This document shows, one piece after another, positions 53,010-63,552 of a stretch of DNA of 64,000 nucleotides. How positions within the stretch are numbered: position 1 is the stretch's first letter; each line of letters begins with the position of its first letter. Origin of the DNA: CAWCWK01 sp963842125. GTDB lineage: Bacteria; Pseudomonadota; Alphaproteobacteria; Rhizobiales; CAWCWK01. Made by a program: the position numbers and the translations under genes. The stretch covers positions 1,426,001 to 1,490,000 of the forward strand of contig CAWJFE010000005.1 of assembly GCA_963842125.1 (NCBI GenBank), in the 5' to 3' direction. The notes beneath the pieces are model-generated. The model had not been told where the DNA came from. It saw only the letters and a list, made by a program, of their open reading frames with translations, and ran no database searches.

Positions 53010-53150
53010 GACGGATCGGGTGTCGCACGACGGCCGCTTTCGGCCATTGCGTTGCAGGTGCCGCGACTTAGCTATAGGAGCAGCGACGGCCATGCGATGC
53101 CGCCATTCGTACCAGGCGGCACCGGGCCATACTCAATCCAGGGACACATC

Positions 53151-53822
53151 ATGCCTGAAGTCATCTTCGCCGGACCCGACGGCCGGCTGGAGGGGCGGTT
53201 CCATCCCGCCAAGAAGAAGAATGCGCCGATCGCGCTGATCCTCCATCCGCATCCCCAGTTCGGTGGGTCGATGAACAATCAGATCTGCTATCAGCTCTAT
53301 TACGGCTTCGCGAAGCGTGGGTTCGCCGCCCTCCGGTTCAATTTCCGGGGTGTCGGCCGAAGCCAAGGTGCGTTCGACCACGGCGATGGAGAACTGGCCG
53401 ACGCGGCTGCGGCGCTCGACTGGGCGCAGACCATCATGCCCGATTCGCGCGGCACCTGGATCGCCGGCTTCTCGTTCGGCGCTTGGATCGGCATGCAGCT
53501 CCTCATGCGGCGTCCGGAAGTCGAGGGCTTCATGTCGATCTCGGCGCAGCCCAACATCTACGACTTCACGTTCCTCGCGCCCTGCCCGTCCTCGGGCGCC
53601 TTCTTCCACGGCGCCAGCGACAACGTCTCGCCCCACTCCACGGTGCTCGACTTGATGGGCAAGGTGAAGTCGCAGAAGGGCATCACGATCGATCAGCGTG
53701 TGATCCCCGGTGCGAACCACTTCTTCGAGAACAAGGTGGACGATCTGATGGAGAACGTTCGCGAGTATCTGAACGGCGAGCTTGGCCCCGACGAGCAACT
53801 CGCACGCGAAGAAGCCGAGTAG
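53151..53822 (+). CDS. Alpha/beta hydrolase
   Basis: This 223-residue hydrolase is of the small dienelactone/CocE-like type. It has HPHPQFGGSMNN near the N-terminus, FNFRGVGRSQG, the nucleophile elbow GFSFGAWIG with serine, and the catalytic histidine in PGANHFFENK. Substrate unknown; this exact type is widespread in alphaproteobacteria. The ATG at 53,151 begins MPEVIFAGPDGRLEGRFHP. Divergent from the suf operon. Confidence 0.87.
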   Translation: MPEVIFAGPDGRLEGRFHPAKKKNAPIALILHPHPQFGGSMNNQICYQLYYGFAKRGFAALRFNFRGVGRSQGAFDHGDGELADAAAALDWAQTIMPDSRGTWIAGFSFGAWIGMQLLMRRPEVEGFMSISAQPNIYDFTFLAPCPSSGAFFHGASDNVSPHSTVLDLMGKVKSQKGITIDQRVIPGANHFFENKVDDLMENVREYLNGELGPDEQLAREEAE

Positions 53823-53886
53823 ACGAGCCTATTGCGCGCTTGCGTATGCGAGCGCGCATCGGTTCGAGAATAGGCATCGGGGGAGA

Positions 53887-53962
<76 letters not shown>

Positions 53963-54005
53963 TTACCGCGACGGGCATTCATTGCCTTGCCGCGAACGGT
54001 GGCAG

Positions 54006-54034
54006 CACATAGCCGCCACGCGCTCGTTTGACAA
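54006..54034 (-). promoter_or_regulatory. Probable sigma-70 promoter of tRNA-Thr
   Basis: On the minus strand TTGTCA, a 17-base spacer and TATGTG, in the gap between hemY and the tRNA. Confidence 0.5.
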
Positions 54035-54057
54035 GCGTCAGTCTCGATCTGCGGCGT

Positions 54058-55506
54058 CTATGATGCCGATGCGGATGCGGCAGGTGCCGACGGCGCCTTG
54101 GTGTCGGCGATAATCGCGTCTTCCACCACCGTCGTATCGTCGTCGATGGCGTCCGGTCGGCGCGTCGCGGTGAGCGACAGGAAGGCGTCCGGGCGGCCGC
54201 CATCGTCGAGCAGCAGGCCTTCACTTGCCTCGGGCGGTCTACGCCAGCGGAAGGCATCCACTTCGCCCGTCGCCGGAGAGATCGGCGCCCAGACGTCGCT
54301 CACGATATCACCAGCGACCCAGGCCGGATCCGCCTTCGCACTGAGGGCGCGAGACAGCCATTCGCGGGCCGCGCCGGTGTCGCCCTTCTCCATTTCCTCG
54401 ATATGCGACATCAGCATGCAGTCACGACGCGATGGTCCGCGCTCGATGAGCGGGCGCAGCGCATCACGCGCGCCCCCCCAGTTCTTCGCCTCGATGGCGG
54501 CGCGAGCAATCGCGATGTCGCCCTCGTCGCTGACGCTCATCATCCGCGCCAGCGTGCGAACGCGCTCCAGCCGGTCGCTTGCCGAATCGCCGGCACGAGC
54601 GTGCGCATAGACGTCGGCGAGCTCGTAATGCGGCTCCTTGATCCACGTCGTCTCGACGATCTTCGTCGCACGCTTCACGTCGCCCGAACGAGATGCCTGC
54701 CGCCCGGCGACCAGTGCGGCCGGGATGAGATCGGGCGCGAGTTGATGCGCTTCGTTAGCGAGGTTCGCCGCCTGCTCGGGATCGTTCGACTCGAGATGTA
54801 TCGCCTCCGCCGTTAGGAGGGCAGCGCGATGCCGCCGCGCGGTTTCCCGGTCGACGGTCTTCGCGGCCGATAGCTTTGTCAGTGTTTCGAGGGCGGCATC
54901 CCAGTCCGCATTGCGGCACTGCGCTTCATAGACCGCGCGGCCGGCCCAAGGCAGGCCCGATTGAATCTTCGAAGCCTCAAGCGCGAACCGTTCGGCCATC
55001 TTGCGATCACCAACGCGCTTCGCCTCGACATAGAGACCGCGAAGGCCAAGCGTACGTGTCTCGGGGTTCTCCAGCATCGAGCGGAATGCGCTTGCGGCGG
55101 CGTCCCCGTCTCCGGTCAACTGAGCCGTCTGCGCTTTGAGGAGCAGGGCGAGCGGCTCGTCGGGAACGAGGCGCTGCGCCTGCGAACTGGCCGACTGCGC
55201 CCGCCCGACATTGCCCGCGCCGATGGCGAGAAGCCCTTCGCGGACAGCGGAAAGGCTCTTGCGATGCCGCCTGCGAGAGAACGCGCGCGAGACCGATTTT
55301 GGCGCGCGAAAGATGGATTTGACAAGGCTCCATACCACCAGGGCGAGAACGATCAGCAACGCGAGCGCCGCCAGGGCGATGCCGATATCGAGGTTGACGA
55401 CTTCCCCCAGCCACTCGATCTGGACCGAACCCGGGCGGCCTCGCAGCCACAGGATGCCCGCCGCGCCGAGCGCGACGAAAACGAAAAGAAGAAGAACCGC
55501 GATCAT
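54058..55506 (-). CDS. hemY: HemY-like membrane TPR protein
   Basis: This 482-residue inner-membrane protein has two N-terminal transmembrane helices (about 2-20 and 42-63), the HemY_N domain with the basic run FSRRRHRKSLSAVREGLLAIGAGNVGRA, and a cytoplasmic or periplasmic TPR array to about 400. The tail is Ala/Pro/Ser-rich. It belongs to the hemCD-associated HemY family of unclear biochemical role; it is not protoporphyrinogen oxidase. It lies 57 bases after the Mic60-like gene on the same strand. Confidence 0.88.
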   Translation of the reverse strand: MIAVLLLFVFVALGAAGILWLRGRPGSVQIEWLGEVVNLDIGIALAALALLIVLALVVWSLVKSIFRAPKSVSRAFSRRRHRKSLSAVREGLLAIGAGNVGRAQSASSQAQRLVPDEPLALLLKAQTAQLTGDGDAAASAFRSMLENPETRTLGLRGLYVEAKRVGDRKMAERFALEASKIQSGLPWAGRAVYEAQCRNADWDAALETLTKLSAAKTVDRETARRHRAALLTAEAIHLESNDPEQAANLANEAHQLAPDLIPAALVAGRQASRSGDVKRATKIVETTWIKEPHYELADVYAHARAGDSASDRLERVRTLARMMSVSDEGDIAIARAAIEAKNWGGARDALRPLIERGPSRRDCMLMSHIEEMEKGDTGAAREWLSRALSAKADPAWVAGDIVSDVWAPISPATGEVDAFRWRRPPEASEGLLLDDGGRPDAFLSLTATRRPDAIDDDTTVVEDAIIADTKAPSAPAASASAS

Positions 55507-55563
55507 ACGTCACCCACCGGCGCGAAGCGCGTCGCCGCGATACCTGTCGCGATCCGCTCTAGC

Positions 55564-57606
55564 CTAGCCATTGTCGCTCGCCCCTTCGGCCATCTGGTCG
55601 GCCAATACGGCATCGGCGGTGTCGCGCAGCGCACGCTCGATGCCGAGGCGCAGTTGGGCGGCTTTTCCCCAGTCCTCCGTAGCATCGCGCGAAGCCTCCG
55701 GCAGGCGCTGCCACGCGAGGACGGCGCGGTCGAGGGCGCCGGAATCGAGATGCCGGGAGATCTGGGCGACAAGCGCACTCGGCTCGTCCCCCTCACCTGG
55801 GTCTGAGGGTGCGATATCGATCAGCGAACGGGCGCCGGCAAAAATGCCGGCCACGCCGCTCGACGCTTCCGAGCGGACGGCCGCCCGCCGCGCGTCGCTG
55901 GCGAGCCCTGACCAGTCGGCTTCCAATTCGCTACGCGTTGCCACGCCAGTGGCAGCTCCGACGTTGAGGACATTGCGCGTCGACTCCGGCACGAGGCCCG
56001 ACGATGTCAGTGTTTCGAGATAGGTTGCATAGGGCGTTCCGCGATCGACGGACGTCTGCAGACCGGCTAGCGCAACGGCCGCTATGGCGCGTTCGCGGTC
56101 GCCTGGTGCGTCGATACGGCCGGAGACGCTATCGATCTCGTTGCCGAGCGCAAAGACCGAGCCGGAGAGATCATCGATGCGCGTGTCGATCGCCTGGAGG
56201 GACTCTTGCGTCGTCGCGCCGGAGGCCTGAAGCGTATCGACCGTAGCGGCTATGTCGCCCACCGATGCCTGAACACCGTCGATCTGCGCAGCCAACTCGT
56301 CCGTCCGCGCGGTCAGCTCGTCGAGCGAGCCGGAGACGGCGCCGGCCTGATTATCGATCTCACCGGACATCGCGTCGATACGCTCGCCTAGGGACGAGCG
56401 TGCGTCACGCAAGCCGGCTTCGATGGCGGTGATACCTTCCGACAGCTGACCGACCTGCGCATCGATCTCGGCGACGGCCGATGCGGTAGCGAACGCATCG
56501 GTATCGACGGGTGCGACGGCGTTCACCTCGGCGCGAAGTTCGCTCAAAGCCGCGTCCAGATCGGCGAGATCGGTCGAGGGTCCCGCGTCCGCGATGCTCA
56601 CCGGTCGAGCACTCTCGAGGGCTTCGATACGGGCGACGAGCGTTTCGTCGATCGGCGCGGGAGTGCCGTCGGTCGACGCCGCGACTTCAGCCTGCACCGC
56701 AGCCAATTGTGTTTGAAGCTCGCTGACCGTCGTCGTCAGTCCGGTCGGATCGGACGCGGCGGGGAGCGCATCCAGCCGGTTCGACTGCGTCGCCAGCTCG
56801 ACCTCCAACGCGGCAAGCGCTTCCTGGAGGGGTGCCGTATCGGTCTCGGCGATGACCGGCAGGTCGGCGAATCGGGTCTCGATAGCGCCAAAGCGGGCAT
56901 CGAGCGCTTCCGTATCGATCGGCTCCTGGGTCTCGAGCGACGCAAGACGGGCCTGCATCGTCTCGATCTGCGCGACAAGTTCGTCCTCATCGCCCGACAA
57001 AGCGGACAAAGCCCAAAGAAGGCCCGCGCCTACGACACCGCCGAGAACGGCGGCAAGGAGGAGCGGACCCATGCCGGGGCCAGACGAGTGGGATTTCGCG
57101 GCAGGAGGCGTGCGCCCATCGTTGCCACCCGACCGCTGCGCGGGCGCTGCGGGTGACGCAGGCTTCGTCGCGCCGCCGGTTGCAGGCGACGGTGTGGAGG
57201 CCGCCGAGCGCGTAGGCGCCGCCGAAGTCGACGTCGTACCGGCCGAGGGCTTCGTTTCCGCCGTCGTTGTCGAAGGCTCAGCCGCTGATGATTTCGCTGG
57301 GTCGGCGCTTTTCGCACTCACGGCGGCGGTGGCGCTCGACGCCTTCCCGGCTGCTGGGGAGACGTCGGGCTTCGTTGAGGCTGCCGGGGCAGTGGTCGCG
57401 CCTGTTCCAGGCCCGGTCTTCGTCGGCGTTGACTTAGCATCGGACGCCGGTGCGACGGGCTTGTCGGCGGGCTTCGGCGACCCTGAATCGGACGTCTTGG
57501 CCGACTTGGACACGTCCTGCGCGCGACCTTCTATCGTGGGCGGAGGGCCTGACCGCTTCATGATCGGAGGTGCTCCCTTCCGACCGTTTCCGCCGCTGGA
57601 CGCCAT
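55564..57606 (-). CDS. Mic60/mitofilin-like inner-membrane protein (COG4223 type)
   Basis: This 680-residue protein has an N-terminal disordered region rich in Ala, Pro, Ser, Thr and Lys (about 1-178), one transmembrane helix (about 180-203), a long coiled-coil part (about 205-500) and a C-terminal helical domain (about 515-680) resembling the mitofilin signature. Alphaproteobacterial homologues shape intracytoplasmic membranes and are thought ancestral to mitochondrial Mic60; they are found beside hem genes, as here. GGGAGA precedes the ATG at 57,606. The link to Mic60 is from architecture and location. Confidence 0.8.
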   Translation of the reverse strand: MASSGGNGRKGAPPIMKRSGPPPTIEGRAQDVSKSAKTSDSGSPKPADKPVAPASDAKSTPTKTGPGTGATTAPAASTKPDVSPAAGKASSATAAVSAKSADPAKSSAAEPSTTTAETKPSAGTTSTSAAPTRSAASTPSPATGGATKPASPAAPAQRSGGNDGRTPPAAKSHSSGPGMGPLLLAAVLGGVVGAGLLWALSALSGDEDELVAQIETMQARLASLETQEPIDTEALDARFGAIETRFADLPVIAETDTAPLQEALAALEVELATQSNRLDALPAASDPTGLTTTVSELQTQLAAVQAEVAASTDGTPAPIDETLVARIEALESARPVSIADAGPSTDLADLDAALSELRAEVNAVAPVDTDAFATASAVAEIDAQVGQLSEGITAIEAGLRDARSSLGERIDAMSGEIDNQAGAVSGSLDELTARTDELAAQIDGVQASVGDIAATVDTLQASGATTQESLQAIDTRIDDLSGSVFALGNEIDSVSGRIDAPGDRERAIAAVALAGLQTSVDRGTPYATYLETLTSSGLVPESTRNVLNVGAATGVATRSELEADWSGLASDARRAAVRSEASSGVAGIFAGARSLIDIAPSDPGEGDEPSALVAQISRHLDSGALDRAVLAWQRLPEASRDATEDWGKAAQLRLGIERALRDTADAVLADQMAEGASDNG

Positions 57607-57750
57607 ACCATTCTCCCATCCCGCTCGGGCGATTCTCGCCGCGCGGCCACTGCGCCGCGCGCGGCGTTAAAAGTCAACGCGGTACAAAACGCACCACGCC
57701 TCGATCATAGGCGTTAAATGATCCACCGACCAAGCGGTTCAATCGCGTCG

Positions 57751-58443
57751 TCAGATCGCATCCAGCGCATTCAGTAGCGCGGTCTCGTTTGGACGCGCCG
57801 CGGCGACCGCGAGCGGTCGCAAGCGGGCCGACAGCGCGGCGCGAACGGCGTCGGACAACGCCAGGATCCGAAGGCTGCCAGGTATAGCGATCCCGGAAAC
57901 CGCTTCGGCGAAGGCCATGGCCGAGCGGGGGGAATAAAGCAGCACGGCGTCGAATGCGCCGCCGGAGAGTTCGGTCAGGATAGCGCCAGGGAGCGGCTGG
58001 ATGCGCATCTCGTAGCACGGCGCCGTAACGACCTCGAACCCATCGTCGCCCAAGCGCTCGGCGAGATCGCCGGTTCGGTCGACGCCGCAAGGGTAGAGCA
58101 GCGGCCCGTCAGCCTTGTCGGCCGTTGACCGTACGAGCGCCGCAAGCGCTGCCGCATCTCCGTCCGCGATACGAATGTCCTCGAAACCTAGCGCTTCGGC
58201 CGCGCGCCCCGTCGTGCGCCCTACGACGAAGCAGGGGATGCCCTTAGGCACCGTTCGAGGAAGGAGGTTCGCGGCATTGCGGCTGGTCAGGAGAACGGCC
58301 TGCCAAAGGCGGTGCGGCACCTCCGGCGTTCGCTGGTGGAGCGTCAGCACGGGCGCGATGACGGAGACGTGCTCCCTCAGCGACAGCGCGTGCGCCGTCC
58401 GTTCGGCATCGGCCAAAGGTCGTGTGACGAGGACGCGCGCCAT
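57751..58443 (-). CDS. hemD: Uroporphyrinogen-III synthase
   Basis: This 230-residue enzyme closes and inverts ring D of hydroxymethylbilane. HemD sequences vary widely; the supports are the start MARVLVTRPLADAERTAHAL, the SPRSAMAFAE stretch, the usual length, and its place three bases after hemC. The C-terminal AARPNETALLNAL is a common HemD ending. Confidence 0.88.
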   Translation of the reverse strand: MARVLVTRPLADAERTAHALSLREHVSVIAPVLTLHQRTPEVPHRLWQAVLLTSRNAANLLPRTVPKGIPCFVVGRTTGRAAEALGFEDIRIADGDAAALAALVRSTADKADGPLLYPCGVDRTGDLAERLGDDGFEVVTAPCYEMRIQPLPGAILTELSGGAFDAVLLYSPRSAMAFAEAVSGIAIPGSLRILALSDAVRAALSARLRPLAVAAARPNETALLNALDAI

Positions 58444-58446
58444 CGT

Positions 58447-59433
58447 TCAAAGCAGATCGACATGTCCCTGCGCTTCCGTGCGCAGTTCGGCACCGGACGT
58501 AGCCGCCTTGGCGATGGAGCCGCCCGCGGGTGCCTCCCACCATCGCTCGAAGACCTGCGCTCCATCGGTCGTGAGAACGAGTGCGCGAAATCGTACGCGG
58601 CTCGCATCGACGATGGCATGAGCCGCGACAGGGGTATGGCACGACCCACCGAGGGCACCGAGGAAGCTTCGCTCTACCGATAGCGAGAGTTCGGAGTCCG
58701 CATCGTTGATGGATCGGCAAATGGCTTTGCTGGACGCGTCGTCCGCGCGGATTTGCAGGCAGATCGTGCCTTGGCCCGGCGACGGCGGAAACTCGTCGAT
58801 GTCCAGTAGGGCGGCGGCTTGGTCGAGGAGATCGAGGCGGCGGAGACCTGCGCCGGCCAGCAGGGTGGCGTGCATCTCGCCCGCCTCTAGTTTTCGCAGC
58901 CGCGTTCCGACGTTTCCACGCAGGAGAACGGTGCGGATGTCGGGCCGCATCCGTTTTAGCAGCGCCTCGCGTCGCAGCGACGCCGTCCCAACGATCGCGT
59001 CCTGCGGCAGTCCCGCGATGTTGTCCGCGTGGGGGCTGATGAGGGCGTCCCGGACGTCTTCTCGCGGCAGGGCTGCGGCCAGCGCGAGCTCGGCCGGCAT
59101 CTCCGTCTCTACGTCCTTCGCCGAATGGACGGCGATGTCGATGCGCTTCTCGATGAGTGCGGCCTCGATCTCCTTCGTGAAAAGCTCCTTGCCGCCGACG
59201 TCGCGCAGCGCGACGTCCTGGATCCTGTCGCCGGACGTACGGATGATGACGACTTCGATGGCATCGACCGGCCACCCCTCCACCGCGGCGATGCGCGCGC
59301 GGGTTTCTGAAGCCTGCGCGAGAGCAAGCGGACTGCCTCGGGTCCCGATGCGAAGTTGCGTGCTGGCGGAGCTGGTCGTCACAGGGCGTGTCCGGCTGAG
59401 GGGAGTGCGTGGGTCGACGCGTGACCCCTCCAT
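58447..59433 (-). CDS. hemC: Hydroxymethylbilane synthase (porphobilinogen deaminase)
   Basis: This enzyme of about 328 residues joins four porphobilinogens. Motifs: LRIGTRGSPLALAQA, SAKDVETEMP, GTASLRREALL and the dipyrromethane cofactor cysteine in LGGSCHTPVAAHA. Start: the ATG at 59,433 leaves a 73-base divergent gap to tsaD; a GTG at 59,382 nearer the conserved domain is an alternative, and an in-frame start at 59,526 would overlap tsaD. It is first of hemC-hemD, with the Mic60-like and hemY genes behind. Confidence 0.93.
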   Translation of the reverse strand: MEGSRVDPRTPLSRTRPVTTSSASTQLRIGTRGSPLALAQASETRARIAAVEGWPVDAIEVVIIRTSGDRIQDVALRDVGGKELFTKEIEAALIEKRIDIAVHSAKDVETEMPAELALAAALPREDVRDALISPHADNIAGLPQDAIVGTASLRREALLKRMRPDIRTVLLRGNVGTRLRKLEAGEMHATLLAGAGLRRLDLLDQAAALLDIDEFPPSPGQGTICLQIRADDASSKAICRSINDADSELSLSVERSFLGALGGSCHTPVAAHAIVDASRVRFRALVLTTDGAQVFERWWEAPAGGSIAKAATSGAELRTEAQGHVDLL

Positions 59434-59506
59434 GCGATATCCGCTGGGCGCGGACAACCGGTGCTGGGGTTCGCGGTTGCTCACATCATGAAAGTGCTCC
59501 GCCATC

Positions 59507-60565
59507 GTGCTGCGTGTTCTTGGCATCGAAACCAGCTGCGACGAGACGGCGGTGGCCGTCGTGGGACGCGATACGGATGGAGCGCCCCGTCTCTTGTCGA
59601 GCCTCGTTCGCAGTCAGGACGAGCACGCGCTCTATGGCGGCGTGGTCCCCGAGATCGCGGCGCGGGCCCATGTCGATGTGCTCGACACGATGGTGGAAGC
59701 GGCCCTTGAGGCGGCCGGAACGTCGCTCGATGATATCGACGCCGTCGCCGCTACCGCCGGGCCCGGCCTGATGGGCGGTCTCATCGTGGGGCTGACAACG
59801 GCGAAAGCGTTGGCTCTGGGGGCGGCCAAGCCCTTCCTCGCCATCAACCATCTCGAAGGTCACGCCCTAACCGTCGGGCTGACCGACCGCGTGGCGCCGC
59901 CCTATCTCCTGTTGCTGGTTTCGGGCGGACATACACAGACGCTCGCGGTCCTCGACGTTGGCGACTATCGCCGGATCGGCACGACGGTGGACGACGCGTT
60001 GGGCGAGGCCTTCGACAAGGCGGCGAAGCTGCTCGGTCTTGGGTACCCCGGTGGCCCGGCCGTCGAGAGAGCGGCGCGCGGCGGCGATGCGAAGCGGTTC
60101 TCACTCCCGCGCCCGATGGTCGGCCGCAGCGAGCCGCACTTCTCGTTCAGCGGTCTGAAGACGGCATTGCGCCTTGCGGCGGAGAAGGCGGCACCGCTGA
60201 CGGATGGCGATGTGTCGGACCTCTGCGCCGCGTTCGAGCGTACCGTGGCCGAAGCGGTGGTGGACCGGACACGGCGGGCCATCGATCTGTTCGCGGCCGA
60301 GGCGGGCTTCCCGCCCTCGGCGCTCGTCGTCGCGGGCGGCGTGGCGGCCAACGCCCGCATCCGCACCGAACTCTTTGCACTGGCGGAGGATTGGGCGATG
60401 CGCTTCGTCGTGCCACCGGTCAGTTTGTGCGGAGACAACGCAGCGATGATCGCCTGGGCCGGGCTCGAGCGTTTCTCGCGGGGAGAACGGCACGGCCTCG
60501 ACGCCGCGCCCCGCGCCCGCTGGCCGCTTGACGAGGCCAGCGCAAAACCTGGCGCCAAAGCGTGA
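59507..60565 (+). CDS. tsaD: tRNA N6-threonylcarbamoyladenosine transferase TsaD
   Basis: This 352-residue ASKHA-fold enzyme attaches threonylcarbamoyl to A37 of ANN-reading tRNAs, with TsaB/TsaE. It shows VLGIETSCDET, the metal histidines H115 and H119 in INHLEGH, LVSGGHTQ, and FDKAAKLLGLGYPGG. The start is GTG (LRVLGIETS). Divergent from hemC. In many relatives gpsA follows directly; here it does not. Confidence 0.94.
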   Translation: MLRVLGIETSCDETAVAVVGRDTDGAPRLLSSLVRSQDEHALYGGVVPEIAARAHVDVLDTMVEAALEAAGTSLDDIDAVAATAGPGLMGGLIVGLTTAKALALGAAKPFLAINHLEGHALTVGLTDRVAPPYLLLLVSGGHTQTLAVLDVGDYRRIGTTVDDALGEAFDKAAKLLGLGYPGGPAVERAARGGDAKRFSLPRPMVGRSEPHFSFSGLKTALRLAAEKAAPLTDGDVSDLCAAFERTVAEAVVDRTRRAIDLFAAEAGFPPSALVVAGGVAANARIRTELFALAEDWAMRFVVPPVSLCGDNAAMIAWAGLERFSRGERHGLDAAPRARWPLDEASAKPGAKA

Positions 60566-60606
60566 GGAACGGGAAGGGGCTGGCCGTCATAGGCATGCCT
60601 CGCTAA
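60562..60606 (+). pseudogene. Possible remnant of the gpsA start
   Basis: A GTG overlapping the tsaD stop (GTGA) opens a 14-codon frame, VRNGKGLAVIGMPR, then stop. The AVIG run resembles the first beta strand of GpsA (usually VIGAGAWGTALA), the gene expected at this place. It is too short to be sure; it may be chance. Confidence 0.2.
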
Positions 60607-60634
60607 AGACGCTGCAGACGAAAGGGACATTGCG

Positions 60635-60928
60635 ATGCTGTTTGCCGTCACCTGCAAGGACAGGCCGGACCACGAGAGCGTGCGGAGGGATAACCGCCCG
60701 GCGCATGTCGGCTGGCTCTCCAACGACGCCGTGAAGATCCACGCCGCCGGCCCTCTTCTCAGCGACGATGGCGAGCGCATGGTCGGCAGCCTCCTCATCG
60801 TGGATGCCCCCGACGAGGTCGCCCTGCGCGCTGAACTCGCCAACGACCCTTACGCGAAAGCTGGCCTCTTCGAGAGCGTGAGCGTGTCGCGCTGGAAGTG
60901 GGTCGTCGGTGCGCCGGAGGGCGTTTAG
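60635..60928 (+). CDS. YciI family protein
   Basis: This 97-residue ferredoxin-like-fold protein starts MLFAVTCKDRPDHESVRRDN and has the conserved RPAHVGWLS and LLIVDAPDEVALRAELANDPY. The family includes enzymes acting on small ring compounds but most members are uncharacterised. It lies 69 bases after tsaD and five bases before the EVE gene, so it is probably co-transcribed with it. Confidence 0.87.
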   Translation: MLFAVTCKDRPDHESVRRDNRPAHVGWLSNDAVKIHAAGPLLSDDGERMVGSLLIVDAPDEVALRAELANDPYAKAGLFESVSVSRWKWVVGAPEGV

Positions 60929-60932
60929 GCGC

Positions 60933-61361
60933 GTGAACTACTGGCTCTTCAAGTCCGAGCCGAGCACCTGGTCGTGGGACGATCAGGTCGCGAGAAGCAG
61001 CGATGGCGAGGAATGGGACGGGGTCCGCAATCACCTCGCCAAGAACAATATGCTGGCCATGAAGGTCGGTGATCTCGGCTTCTTCTACCATTCGATGTCG
61101 GAGAAGGCGGTCGTCGGCGTCGTCCGCGTCCTGCGCGAAGCACATCCTGATTCCACGGATCCGGACGGCAAGTGGATGTGCGTCGACATCGAGGCCGTCG
61201 CCCCCCTGCCCCGCCCGGTCACGCTCGCCGAGGTGAAGGCGACACCGGCGCTGCACGAAACTGCACTGGTGCGGACGAGCCGGCTGTCGGTCCAGCCCGT
61301 GGAGGCCGACGCCTTCGCTATGATCTGCGCAATGGGCAAGCTCGACCCAAGCGGGCTCTAG
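60933..61361 (+). CDS. EVE-domain protein
   Basis: This 142-residue PUA-like protein is of the thymocyte nuclear protein 1 family. It begins NYWLFKSEPSTWSWDDQV and has WDGVRNHLAKNNMLAMKVGDLGFFYHS, the aromatic cage region that binds modified bases, and ends ICAMGKLDPSGL. EVE domains read modified cytosine or other bases in DNA or RNA; a link to tRNA modification is suggested by the nearby tsaD. The start is a GTG with GGAGG upstream. Confidence 0.9.
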   Translation: MNYWLFKSEPSTWSWDDQVARSSDGEEWDGVRNHLAKNNMLAMKVGDLGFFYHSMSEKAVVGVVRVLREAHPDSTDPDGKWMCVDIEAVAPLPRPVTLAEVKATPALHETALVRTSRLSVQPVEADAFAMICAMGKLDPSGL

Positions 61362-61478
61362 CAAGCCTACGACCAAAGGCGGACTGCGCTCTCCTCGCGG
61401 CCCGGCTAAAGAGGTTCAAACAAAAAACGATACGGCCCCTCCATTCCGAACACGGGCGCCGTGACGAGGGAAAACGCC

Positions 61479-63440
<1,962 letters not shown>

Positions 63441-63552
63441 CGTTGGTCGGTATCGCCGTGAGGTAAGCGCCATGGCACGCCATTAAGCGTCTTCGAGGCT
63501 TTCGCTCGCATTCCGACTCATCCGCCCGCAAAATCGTGTCGCAACGGCACAC

